From contig CANNGJ010000005.1 of NCBI GenBank assembly GCA_947504185.1, positions 50,627-114,626 on the forward strand: a stretch of 64,000 nucleotides of DNA, given 5' to 3'. A model generated the notes under the pieces. The model worked only from the letters and a program-made list of their open reading frames with translations. It ran no database searches and was not told where the DNA came from. This DNA comes from an uncultured Tenacibaculum sp. GTDB lineage: Bacteria > Bacteroidota > Bacteroidia > Flavobacteriales > Flavobacteriaceae. The position numbers were made by a program, and so were the translations under genes. Below, piece after piece: positions 9,248 through 17,115 of this stretch (position 1 is its first letter; each line of letters opens with the position of its first letter).

Positions 9248-9284
9248 TATACATAACTCAACAAACACACAACAACACAACAAA

Positions 9285-10163
9285 ATGATTTTACTAGACG
9301 GTAAAAAAACATCAGCAGATATTAAAGAAGAAATAGCTCTTGAAGTATCTGAATTAAAAAGGAACGAGAAAAAAACACCTCATTTAGCAGCAGTAATTGT
9401 TGGTAATGACGGAGCAAGTTTAACCTATGTGAATGCAAAAGTTAAAGCTTGTGAACGTGTTGGTTTTGAATCTACTTTAATAAGACTTACTGAAGATACT
9501 ACTGAAGAAGAATTATTAAACGAAATCGCTATTTTAAATATTGATAATGATATAGATGGTTTTATTGTTCAGCTTCCACTACCCGATCATATCGATGAAC
9601 AAAAAATTTTAATGGCTGTTGATCCTGATAAAGATGTAGATGGGTTTCATCCAACAAATGTTGGTAAAATGGCTTTAAACTTACCTACATTTATTTCTGC
9701 AACTCCATTCGGTATTCTAGAATTATTAGATCGTTACAATGTAGAAACTAGTGGGAAAAATGTGGTAGTTATTGGACGTAGCCATATTGTGGGTAGTCCA
9801 ATGAGTATTTTACTTTCTCAAAAAAGAAAAGTTGGTAATGCTACGGTTACTCTAACTCATAGTAGAACTAAAAACTTAAAAGAAATTACTTTACAAGCAG
9901 ACATTATTATTGCTGCGTTAGGAATACCAGAATTTTTAAAAGCTGATATGGTAAAAGAAGATGTAACAGTTATTGATGTTGGAATTACTAGACTAGCTGA
10001 TCCTTCTAAAAAACGAGGTTTCCGTTTGGTTGGTGATGTTGCTTTTAATGAAGTTTCTGAGAAAGCAAATTTTATTACTCCTGTTCCTGGTGGCGTTGGC
10101 CCAATGACAATTGCGATGCTATTAAAAAATACACTACTCGCTTGTAATAGAAGAAATTCATAA
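9285..10163 (+). CDS. folD: Bifunctional methylenetetrahydrofolate dehydrogenase/cyclohydrolase FolD
   Basis: Interconverts 5,10-methylene-, 5,10-methenyl- and 10-formyl-tetrahydrofolate in the cytoplasm, supplying one-carbon units for purine and formyl-methionine synthesis. It shows the family motifs [16 protein letters not shown] with the catalytic Tyr and Lys (about 48-56), the substrate-binding QLPLPDH, the dinucleotide-binding GRSHIVGSP (about 165-173) and the C-terminal [14 protein letters not shown]. The length of 292 residues is normal. Terminators on both sides suggest a single-gene transcript. Confidence 0.97.
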   Translation: MILLDGKKTSADIKEEIALEVSELKRNEKKTPHLAAVIVGNDGASLTYVNAKVKACERVGFESTLIRLTEDTTEEELLNEIAILNIDNDIDGFIVQLPLPDHIDEQKILMAVDPDKDVDGFHPTNVGKMALNLPTFISATPFGILELLDRYNVETSGKNVVVIGRSHIVGSPMSILLSQKRKVGNATVTLTHSRTKNLKEITLQADIIIAALGIPEFLKADMVKEDVTVIDVGITRLADPSKKRGFRLVGDVAFNEVSEKANFITPVPGGVGPMTIAMLLKNTLLACNRRNS

Positions 10164-10170
10164 AATAAAA

Positions 10171-10203
10171 AAACTCCAAACAAATGTTTGGAGTTTTTTT
10201 TTA
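10171..10203. terminator. Bidirectional terminator between folD and pepE
   Basis: A perfect 12-bp stem (AAACTCCAAACA/TGTTTGGAGTTT) with A residues before it and T residues after it, so it can end both the folD (+) and pepE (-) transcripts. Confidence 0.9.
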
Positions 10204-10908
10204 AAACCAATTACTAATCTCTTCATTTGATTCTAATTCAACTGGAGTTTTATCTTTTTCAAATAACCTCGCTGTTAAATCTCCTTTTAAAACAATTGAC
10301 TCCCCTTTAACTTCTAACCAACTTCCTTCACGTAATCCTAAAACAGGTGTTTGATTAAAAACATGATATTCTTTTATTCGCGTTTCTCTAGTTTCGCCCA
10401 TATGTGTCGATCCTTTAATCGGGTCTAAATAATGTGCATTGATATTAAACGGAATAAATTCTAACGTTTTAAAACTTGGTGGATATACGATTGGCATATC
10501 ATTCGTGTTCATCATCGTAACTCCACAAATATTACTTCCGGCGCTGGTTCCTAAATATGGTATTCCTTTTTCCACTACCTCTTTTAAGTTAGCAACTATA
10601 TCATTTTTATACAATTGATTTACCAATTCAAAAGTATTTCCTCCACCAGTAAAAATACCTTCAGCATTTTTTATAGCTTCTTTTGGGTTTTCAAATTCAT
10701 GGATACCAATTACATTTTTATCAATCTTAGTAAATGCTTTTTTAGCTATTTCTGTGTAATCATTATAACTAATACCACCTGGACGTGCATAAGGAATAAA
10801 TAAAATAGTTTTTGCTGCTTTAAAAAAAGTAGAAAGTGTTGGTAAAATATATTCTAAATACCCACTACCGTGAACTGTTGATGTACTTGCGATTATTAAT
10901 TTTTTCAT
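10201..10908 (-). CDS. pepE: Dipeptidase E (peptidase S51)
   Basis: A cytoplasmic serine dipeptidase that cleaves Asp-X dipeptides in characterised relatives. The nucleophile Ser122 sits in YLGTSAGSN, after the glycine-rich turn GIFTGGGNTFEL (about 84-95). By alignment to the known S51 triad, Asp137 and His159 (NAHYLDP) are the likely partners. At 235 residues it is the normal family length. It converges on folD through the shared terminator and diverges from the first CarboxypepD_reg-like gene across 70 bp. A cyanophycinase-like activity is a less likely alternative, given the length and the AGSN context. Confidence 0.92.
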   Translation of the reverse strand: MKKLIIASTSTVHGSGYLEYILPTLSTFFKAAKTILFIPYARPGGISYNDYTEIAKKAFTKIDKNVIGIHEFENPKEAIKNAEGIFTGGGNTFELVNQLYKNDIVANLKEVVEKGIPYLGTSAGSNICGVTMMNTNDMPIVYPPSFKTLEFIPFNINAHYLDPIKGSTHMGETRETRIKEYHVFNQTPVLGLREGSWLEVKGESIVLKGDLTARLFEKDKTPVELESNEEISNWF

Positions 10909-10978
10909 ACTTCAAATTAACAAAAAATTACCACTCTATTAAAACATTTTTAAGACAGTTAGGTAGTTTATTTGTTAA

Positions 10979-11758
10979 ATGAAAAAAATTGCATTCATAT
11001 TATTTACGATAATAACTACTACGATTATGTCACAGAATAATCAAGAAATTATTTCTGGGCGTATCTATTTGGACAGCATTCCTGTACAAGATGTGCATAT
11101 AATCAACAAAAAACTGGAAATAGGTACTGTTTCAAACGAAAACGGAAAGTTTGAAATTCTAGCTTCTAAAAACGATATCCTAATTATTTCTCATTTAAAT
11201 ATTGAATTTAAAGAGCAAACGATAACTGATGAAAATATCGGAACTAAAAAAATTAACATCTTTCTTAATAGTAAAAATTATATGTTAGATGAAGTTGTTC
11301 TTGAAAAGAAAAAAGGAATTTTTGAAATAGATAAAGATATACTACAGCACAACGCACCAATTGTAAATGCGAAAACATTAAAACTACCCTATGCAAATTC
11401 TAAAAAACCAGATAAAGAAAACACCGTAGAAATTGAATCGGGTTTATCTGTTAGTATTGTAGGACTTGTAAATGCTTTAAACGGTAATGCTAAAAGAAAA
11501 AAACTTTTGCGGAAATTAAAAATTGAAGATAGAAATATTAAAAAGGTACGACAATATTATACCGATGGTTTCTTTGTACAACAATTAAATATTAAAAAAG
11601 AAAGTATCAATCCATTCATTGAACACTGTATTTCTAAAGGTGTTATGAATTTATATTATAAAGATAAATTTTTAGAATTAACTTCTGTTTTAATAGACAA
11701 TAGTAAAAACTCCCCTTACCTAATAGAAAAAGAAAATACCAGAATAACTCAAAAATAA
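10979..11758 (+). CDS. CarboxypepD_reg-like secreted protein, paralogue 1 (type A)
   Basis: A 259-residue exported protein: signal peptide 1-18, then one carboxypeptidase-regulatory-like beta domain (about 22-110; SGRIYLDSIPVQDVHIINK, VSNENGKFEILASKND, LDEVVLEKK), the module that precedes the TonB plug in SusC/FecA-type receptors, but here with no barrel. The C-terminal half is lineage specific, with KTLKLPYANS, a basic KRKKLLRKLK stretch and a final F-I-E-H-C motif with a single Cys before G-V-x-x-L-Y. The family is unnamed and its function unknown. It is the first of four tandem paralogues; the next starts 4 bases after its stop. Confidence 0.8.
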   Translation: MKKIAFILFTIITTTIMSQNNQEIISGRIYLDSIPVQDVHIINKKLEIGTVSNENGKFEILASKNDILIISHLNIEFKEQTITDENIGTKKINIFLNSKNYMLDEVVLEKKKGIFEIDKDILQHNAPIVNAKTLKLPYANSKKPDKENTVEIESGLSVSIVGLVNALNGNAKRKKLLRKLKIEDRNIKKVRQYYTDGFFVQQLNIKKESINPFIEHCISKGVMNLYYKDKFLELTSVLIDNSKNSPYLIEKENTRITQK

Positions 11759-11762
11759 TTGC

Positions 11763-12584
11763 ATGAATAAAAAAATACTATTAACTCTTATTTTATCATT
11801 TATAATTTTAAAAGCCATTGCACAAGAAAAAAGAAAATTCTTATACGCGAAAATAATAGATAATATGAATACAATTAGCAATGCACATATTATTAACACA
11901 AACACAAATCAAGGAACTTACTCAAATGAAGGTGGTGAATTTAGAATTTTAGCCAAACCCAATGATAGTTTAAAAATTTCATTTGTAGGTTATAAAACCA
12001 AGCTCATAGTTGTTAAACCTAATCATTTTTGGATGCAAATAAATTCTTTCATTATTGAAAGAAAAGTAATTGAATTGGATGAAGTAGCTCTAAAAAAGCA
12101 CAATTTATTTGGTATTCTATCAAGAGATATGAAACAAACTCCTGAAGATATTGCGATTGCAAAGTCTAAAGGTGCTTTAGATTTTTCTAAAATTAACTTC
12201 AAACAATCTATAATTAAAATAATTGATGATGTTGAGAGATCGAAAGCTCCTAATATATGGAAAGAGGTTGACCCTACAGCTAAATTTTTCGGTATTGGTG
12301 GTCGTTTTAATACTGGCTCTGTTAAAAATGCTATGAAAAGAAAAAAACATAGAAAGGAAATTCAATTTAAAGAGAATTTTCCAAAAATGTTGATTTCAGA
12401 ATTTGGAGCAAGCTTCTTTTTTAATGATTTAAAAATTCCAAAAGAAAAATACTATCATTTTTTAGAATATTGTAACCCATTAGGCATAGAAGAACTATAT
12501 AAAAACGGTAAAAAATTAGAACTTTTAAAAATATTGCAGCAAGAAAGTAAAACTTATCTAAAAGTTATAAATTTACGAGAATGA
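11763..12584 (+). CDS. CarboxypepD_reg-like secreted protein, paralogue 2 (type B)
   Basis: A 273-residue exported protein with signal peptide 1-20 and an N-terminal CarboxypepD_reg-like domain (NAHIINTNTNQGTYSNEGGEF, ILAKPNDSLKISFVGYKTK). The C-terminal half differs from paralogue 1: it has a D-P-T-A-x-F-F-G-I-G-G segment, KENFP and the ending YYHFLEYCNPLGIEELYK, with one Cys conserved across the array. It shares most C-terminal features with paralogue 4, hence 'type B'. Its stop overlaps the start of the next gene by 4 bases (ATGA), strong evidence of translational coupling. No function is known; the location is presumably periplasm or outer-membrane inner face. Confidence 0.8.
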   Translation: MNKKILLTLILSFIILKAIAQEKRKFLYAKIIDNMNTISNAHIINTNTNQGTYSNEGGEFRILAKPNDSLKISFVGYKTKLIVVKPNHFWMQINSFIIERKVIELDEVALKKHNLFGILSRDMKQTPEDIAIAKSKGALDFSKINFKQSIIKIIDDVERSKAPNIWKEVDPTAKFFGIGGRFNTGSVKNAMKRKKHRKEIQFKENFPKMLISEFGASFFFNDLKIPKEKYYHFLEYCNPLGIEELYKNGKKLELLKILQQESKTYLKVINLRE

Positions 12585-13357
12585 AACATAAGCTACTTTT
12601 ATTTTTCTTATTCATCATATGTATAAAAACTTATTCTCAAGAAGATAGAAAGTTTTTATATGCTGAAATTAAAGATAAAATAGGCCCTATTGTAAATGCC
12701 CATATCATTAACAAAAACACAAATCAAGGTACATTTTCAAATGACTCTGGAGAATTTAGAATTTTAGCAAAACCAAATGACAGTTTAAACATTTCATTTG
12801 TAGGCTATAAAACTAAAACCTATAAAATAAAAATCACTCACTTCGGAATACAACAGAACATCATCTTTCTTGAAAAAACAAATTATGAGTTAGATGAAGT
12901 TAAAATAAGAGATCATGATTTATTAGGTTATTTAAGTTCTGACAGTAAAAAGATAAAAACAGAAAAAACAATTGATGCTAAATCTTTAAAATTACCCTAT
13001 GCTGGTTCAAGAATTCTTACCCCTGCTGAAAGAAAATTGTACACGGCTTTAGGTGGTGGTAACTTACTTTCTGTAGACTTCCTACTAAATACTATTTCTG
13101 GTAGAATTAAAAAACTCCGTAAGCTTAAAGCCATCGAAGAAAAAGAAAAAAGAATTACATTTATAAATACCACTTATAAAGATTATATTAAACATATTTT
13201 AAAACTTAAAAATGAAGATATTTTAAGGTTTGTATATTATTGTGAATCTAGTAGTGATTTTAAAACGATTAATTACCGAGAAAAAATTTCTATGTTCAAG
13301 TTCTTAAAACAAAAATCTATTGAGTTTAAAAAATTGAACCCCAAAACATATCAATAA
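12581..13357 (+). CDS. CarboxypepD_reg-like secreted protein, paralogue 3 (type A)
   Basis: A 258-residue exported protein starting inside the stop of paralogue 2 (ATGA overlap). It has a signal peptide (about 1-19), then the same N-terminal beta domain (NAHIINKNTNQGTFSNDSGEF, ILAKPNDSLNISFVGYKTK), almost identical here to paralogue 2. The C-terminal half is of type A, with AKSLKLPYAGS and a basic IKKLRKLK stretch like paralogue 1, and ends with F-V-Y-Y-C. The mixture (N-terminal half like 2, C-terminal half like 1) suggests gene conversion or domain shuffling inside the array. Function unknown. Confidence 0.8.
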   Translation: MKHKLLLFFLFIICIKTYSQEDRKFLYAEIKDKIGPIVNAHIINKNTNQGTFSNDSGEFRILAKPNDSLNISFVGYKTKTYKIKITHFGIQQNIIFLEKTNYELDEVKIRDHDLLGYLSSDSKKIKTEKTIDAKSLKLPYAGSRILTPAERKLYTALGGGNLLSVDFLLNTISGRIKKLRKLKAIEEKEKRITFINTTYKDYIKHILKLKNEDILRFVYYCESSSDFKTINYREKISMFKFLKQKSIEFKKLNPKTYQ

Positions 13358-13417
13358 ATTAAGTTTCTCTTCCCTTTATACATAAATTCTAGTTCTGAAA
13401 TTTTCATAATTTTTTCG

Positions 13418-13425
13418 TATCTTTA
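13418..13425 (+). promoter_or_regulatory. Candidate -7 element (TATCTTTA) for paralogue 4
   Basis: TATCTTTA lies 24 bases before the start at 13450 in the only sizeable gap (92 bp) of the four-gene array, so paralogue 4 may also be transcribed on its own. Confidence 0.35.
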
Positions 13426-13449
13426 GAAGTACACCAATCATAGTTTATC

Positions 13450-14244
13450 ATGAAAAAAGTACTGCTACTCTTTGTCTTTCTATCTCAAGTTGTTTTTTCT
13501 CAAGAAGAAAGAAAAACATTATTTGGAATTATTTATAATGAAAGTGGGGTTTTAGAAAATGCGCACATTGTTAATTTTACGACAAGTCAAGCAACGTTTT
13601 CAAACGAAAAGGGAGAATATAGAATCTTTGCAAAACCAAATGATTCTATTCGTTTTTCTTCAATAGGATATAAAACCATATTCGAGAAACTTACTTCTAA
13701 TGATTTTAATGTTTACAGAAAAAGAACAACTTTAGAAAAACAAGTTTATGAATTAGAAGAGGTATCTCTTGAAGACAATCAACTTTCTGGTTCGCTTAGC
13801 ACTGATTTAAAAAAAGTAAAGCGTAACCCTAAGCTTGAGGTTGCTAAAAAAGCTAGTGATTTTACTGAAATAAAATATACTAATAACTCGAAAGATCATA
13901 TAAACACTAGCGTAAAACCAATTATTGCTAGAACTGACCCTACAACAGCTTTTGAAGGATTCGGTACAACAAATGTTATTCCTTTTAAACAAGTAAGAGA
14001 ATTAAAAAAGCTTAGAAATGAACTAGCTTTTAAAGAAAATTTACCTGCTAAACTTTTAAATGAGCTAGGTGAAGACTTCTTTTTTATAGAATTAAAAATT
14101 CCTGTTGATAGATATTATCACTTTCTTGAATATTGTAATCCTTTAGGTATTGAAAACTTGTACAAAAAAAATGAGGTTTTAAAAGTTATTAATATCCTAA
14201 GAAAAGAGCACACAGGTTATCTTAAACTTATCGAAAAACACTAA
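13450..14244 (+). CDS. CarboxypepD_reg-like secreted protein, paralogue 4 (type B)
   Basis: A 264-residue exported protein with signal peptide 1-17 and a CarboxypepD_reg-like domain (NAHIVNFTTSQATFSNEKGEY, IFAKPNDSIRFSSIGYKT, LEEVSLED). The C-terminal half is type B: D-P-T-T-A-F-E-G-F-G, KENLPAKLLNELGEDFFFIELKIP and YYHFLEYCNPLGIENLYK, closely matching paralogue 2 in the last 60 residues. The single Cys is conserved. The DUF6702 gene follows after 30 bases with no terminator, so this block may be read through into the M1 peptidase genes. Function unknown. Confidence 0.8.
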   Translation: MKKVLLLFVFLSQVVFSQEERKTLFGIIYNESGVLENAHIVNFTTSQATFSNEKGEYRIFAKPNDSIRFSSIGYKTIFEKLTSNDFNVYRKRTTLEKQVYELEEVSLEDNQLSGSLSTDLKKVKRNPKLEVAKKASDFTEIKYTNNSKDHINTSVKPIIARTDPTTAFEGFGTTNVIPFKQVRELKKLRNELAFKENLPAKLLNELGEDFFFIELKIPVDRYYHFLEYCNPLGIENLYKKNEVLKVINILRKEHTGYLKLIEKH

Positions 14245-14274
14245 TTTGGCGCAATAATTGATTTTTTACGAAGT

Positions 14275-14766
14275 ATGAAAAAATTATTCGTTGTTTTATT
14301 AATAGTACCATTATTATCTTTTTCTATTCACAAATACTACATTGCTTTAACAGAAATTGAGTACAAAGAAGAAACGCATTCTATTCAAATGATTATGAAT
14401 GTTTTTATGGATGATATTGAAACTGCCATCAATCAAGATTATAATATTGATTTACAATTGTCTACTAAAAAAGAGCTAAAAAATTCTGATGAATATTTCT
14501 TCAAGTATTTAAAAGAGCACTTTAAAGTTCTTATTAATAATCAAAAGTTTGACTATAATTTTATTGGAAAAGAATACGATGGAAACATTGTTTACTTTTA
14601 TCTTGAAATAGAAAATGTTCCATCTATAGAGTCTATCGAAATTCAAAACGATGTTTTAATAAAGTACTTTCCAGATCAACAAAACCTAATAAAAGCATCT
14701 ATTAAGAAAGAACGTAAAAGTTTATTTTTAACTAAAAAAAACGATAAAGGTTTGTTAAAATTTTAA
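14275..14766 (+). CDS. DUF6702 family exported protein
   Basis: A 163-residue protein with an N-terminal signal peptide (about 1-18, LLIVPLLSFSIHKYYIALTEIEY). The stretch HKYYIALTEIEYKEETHSIQMIMNVFMDDIE matches my recollection of DUF6702, a family of small exported Bacteroidota proteins often encoded just before M1 peptidases. Here too an M1 gene follows 64 bases downstream with no hairpin terminator between. No catalytic motif or cysteine pair is visible. A role as accessory protein to the peptidases is inferred only from context. Confidence 0.75.
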   Translation: MKKLFVVLLIVPLLSFSIHKYYIALTEIEYKEETHSIQMIMNVFMDDIETAINQDYNIDLQLSTKKELKNSDEYFFKYLKEHFKVLINNQKFDYNFIGKEYDGNIVYFYLEIENVPSIESIEIQNDVLIKYFPDQQNLIKASIKKERKSLFLTKKNDKGLLKF

Positions 14767-14830
14767 CACTTCCTAAGTTAATTACCTGCTATTTATTAAA
14801 TTCAACCACAATTAAACAAACAACAAACCC

Positions 14831-16942
14831 ATGAAGAAAATAACTTCGTTTGTACTTGCTTTTTTATTTGTTACAACTGCTATAGTTGCACAAACAAAAC
14901 AAGGACATACAAATCAGAATAAATTTAGACAATTAAAACAAGAATTACCAACTCCTAACTCACAACACACAGCTTCTGGTGCTCCTGGAAAAGAATATAC
15001 TCAACAAAGAGTTGATTATACCATGGATATTGTTTTAAACGATGATAAACAACGAATTACTGGTAATGAAATAATAACCTATCATAATAATTCGGTAGAT
15101 GAATTACCATATTTATGGGTACAGTTAGATCAAAATGTGCGTGCTGCAGATTCTAAAACCCCAGATATCCGTTCTGGTAAAGTTCCAAAAAAACTAAACA
15201 AAAAAGGAGTTGATAGATTTTTTCCTGAAAAACCTTTCGATGGTGGATTTAAAATTACAAGCGTTACTAATACAGACGGAAGTAATTTATCACATACAAT
15301 TAATCAAACCATGATGCGTATTAATTTACCAAAACCATTAGCATCAGGAGAAACGTTTAAATTCAATATTTCTTGGTGGTATAACATTAATAATCATAGA
15401 ACTCAGGGTGGAAGATCTGGTTATGAACACTTTTCAAAAGATGGGAACAACAATTATGTTATTGCTCAATTTTATCCAAGAATGTGTGTATATGACAATG
15501 TAGAAGGTTGGCAAAACGATCAATTTTGGGGACGCAGCGAGTTTGCTTTAGAATTTGGAGATTTTGATGTAAACATTACAGTTCCTGCAGATCATATGTT
15601 AGGAGCAACAGGAGTACTACAAAACAGAAAAGAAGTTTTTTCTAAAACGGAATTAAAACGTTTTGAAAAAGCGAGAAAAACCTTTGATAATCCTGTTATT
15701 GTAAGAACTCAAGAAGAAGCTACAAAAATTGAACAAGGTCGCTCAAATAAGACTAAAACTTGGAAATTTAAAGCTAAAAATGTTAGAGATTACGCATTTG
15801 CTACTTCACGTAAATTTATTTTTGATGCTATGGCGGTCGATATAAATGGTAAAACTGTAATGGCTGAATCTTTATATTCTAAAGAAGCAAATCCACTTTA
15901 TGGTGAACACTCTACTAGAGCCGTTGCACAAACATTAAAGACATATTCTAGATATACTTTTGACTATCCTTATCACAAAGCAATATCTGTTGATGGACAA
16001 ATGGGAATGGAATACCCACAAATTTGTTTCAATCCTGGAAGACCAAATCCAGACGGAACATATTCAGATAGAACAAAATACAGAATGATTAAAGTTACCA
16101 TTCACGAAGTTGGGCATAACTTCTTTCCTATGATTGTTAATTCTGATGAAAGACAATGGACTTGGATGGATGAAGGCTTAAACTCTTATATGGAAATGTT
16201 AGCGGAGTTAGATTATGACAAAAACTTCCCTATTACAAGAGGCTACCCTAAAAACATTGTAAAATACATGGCCGGAGATCAATCTAAAATTGCGCCAATT
16301 ATGTCTAAAGGAGATCATGTATATGAATTTGGAAACAATGCTTATGGTAAGCCTGCTACTGCATTATGGATTTTAAGAGAAACTATTATGGGACACAAAT
16401 TGTTCGACCATGCTTTTAAAACTTATGCGAAGAGATGGAAATTTAAACACCCTACTCCTGCTGATTTTTTTAGATCAATGGAAGATGCTTCTGCAATGGA
16501 TTTAGATTGGTTCTGGAGAGGATGGTTCTATACAACAGATGTAACTGATATTGGAATTAAAGGTGTTAAGAAATTTTACACTAGTAAAAACAATGATGGC
16601 TCTGTTAATTTTAATGAAGATAGTACTAATGGCTTAGGTTTTTCTAACAAGCATAATAAGTATCACTATGAAATCACCTATGATAAACCAGGTGGGTTGG
16701 TTATGCCAATTATTGTTGAATTTACCTATAAAGACGGAACAAAAGAAAAGAAAACATATCCTGCTCAAATTTGGAGGTTTAACGATAAGGAAGTTAGCAA
16801 AGTATTTTCTTCTGATAAAGAACTACAAAGTATTACTATAGATCCTGATTTGGAAACTGCAGATGTTGATACCTCAAATAATAGTTGGCCTAAAAAAACA
16901 ACCACTAAATTTGATAAATTTAAGAAAAGAATAAAAGGTTAA
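14831..16942 (+). CDS. M1-family metallopeptidase, copy 1
   Basis: A secreted zinc peptidase of 703 residues with a signal peptide (about 1-20). The gluzincin signature HEVGH is at 425-429, followed after 18 residues by the third ligand Glu448 (WMDEGLNSYMEM). The substrate-recognition GxMEN-like motif appears as MGMEYP (391-396), the form seen in bacterial M1 members that are not classical aminopeptidase N. There is no T9SS sorting domain; the C terminus ends in a conserved NNSWPKKTT segment and a basic tail. It is probably periplasmic, degrading imported peptides. The second copy follows after 173 bases with a terminator between. Confidence 0.92.
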   Translation: MKKITSFVLAFLFVTTAIVAQTKQGHTNQNKFRQLKQELPTPNSQHTASGAPGKEYTQQRVDYTMDIVLNDDKQRITGNEIITYHNNSVDELPYLWVQLDQNVRAADSKTPDIRSGKVPKKLNKKGVDRFFPEKPFDGGFKITSVTNTDGSNLSHTINQTMMRINLPKPLASGETFKFNISWWYNINNHRTQGGRSGYEHFSKDGNNNYVIAQFYPRMCVYDNVEGWQNDQFWGRSEFALEFGDFDVNITVPADHMLGATGVLQNRKEVFSKTELKRFEKARKTFDNPVIVRTQEEATKIEQGRSNKTKTWKFKAKNVRDYAFATSRKFIFDAMAVDINGKTVMAESLYSKEANPLYGEHSTRAVAQTLKTYSRYTFDYPYHKAISVDGQMGMEYPQICFNPGRPNPDGTYSDRTKYRMIKVTIHEVGHNFFPMIVNSDERQWTWMDEGLNSYMEMLAELDYDKNFPITRGYPKNIVKYMAGDQSKIAPIMSKGDHVYEFGNNAYGKPATALWILRETIMGHKLFDHAFKTYAKRWKFKHPTPADFFRSMEDASAMDLDWFWRGWFYTTDVTDIGIKGVKKFYTSKNNDGSVNFNEDSTNGLGFSNKHNKYHYEITYDKPGGLVMPIIVEFTYKDGTKEKKTYPAQIWRFNDKEVSKVFSSDKELQSITIDPDLETADVDTSNNSWPKKTTTKFDKFKKRIKG

Positions 16943-16960
16943 AATCAATATAAAAATTCC

Positions 16961-16996
16961 AAAAAGCGATGCAAAAAACTTGTATCGCTTTTTTAT
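16961..16996 (+). terminator. Intrinsic terminator after M1 copy 1
   Basis: A 10-bp stem (AAAAAGCGAT/ATCGCTTTTT, 13-base loop) continuing into T residues, 18 bases after the stop. Confidence 0.8.
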
Positions 16997-17028
16997 TATA
17001 AGATTTTTAAACTAGAAACATATAAAGA

Positions 17029-17048
17029 TTTGTTAATTTTTTAACAAA
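17029..17048. promoter_or_regulatory. Inverted repeat TTTGTTAA-N4-TTAACAAA upstream of M1 copy 2
   Basis: A perfect 8-bp inverted repeat lies 68 bases before the start of the second M1 gene and about 40 bases before a TATCTTTT promoter-like element (17088-17095). The position fits an operator; no regulator is known. Confidence 0.35.
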
Positions 17049-17115
17049 CCTTCTTTTATAGCAATCAAAATTCAGTAACTTCCCGCTTATCTTTTAAACT
17101 CAATCAAAAATAAAA

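Noticed and set aside
9009..9254. Open frame antisense to the ffh Met-rich end
   Set aside because: The composition mirrors the M domain; no signal or domain is visible and it crosses the ffh terminator.
9857..10210. Minus-strand open frame inside folD
   Set aside because: It is antisense to conserved FolD motifs and runs through the bidirectional terminator.
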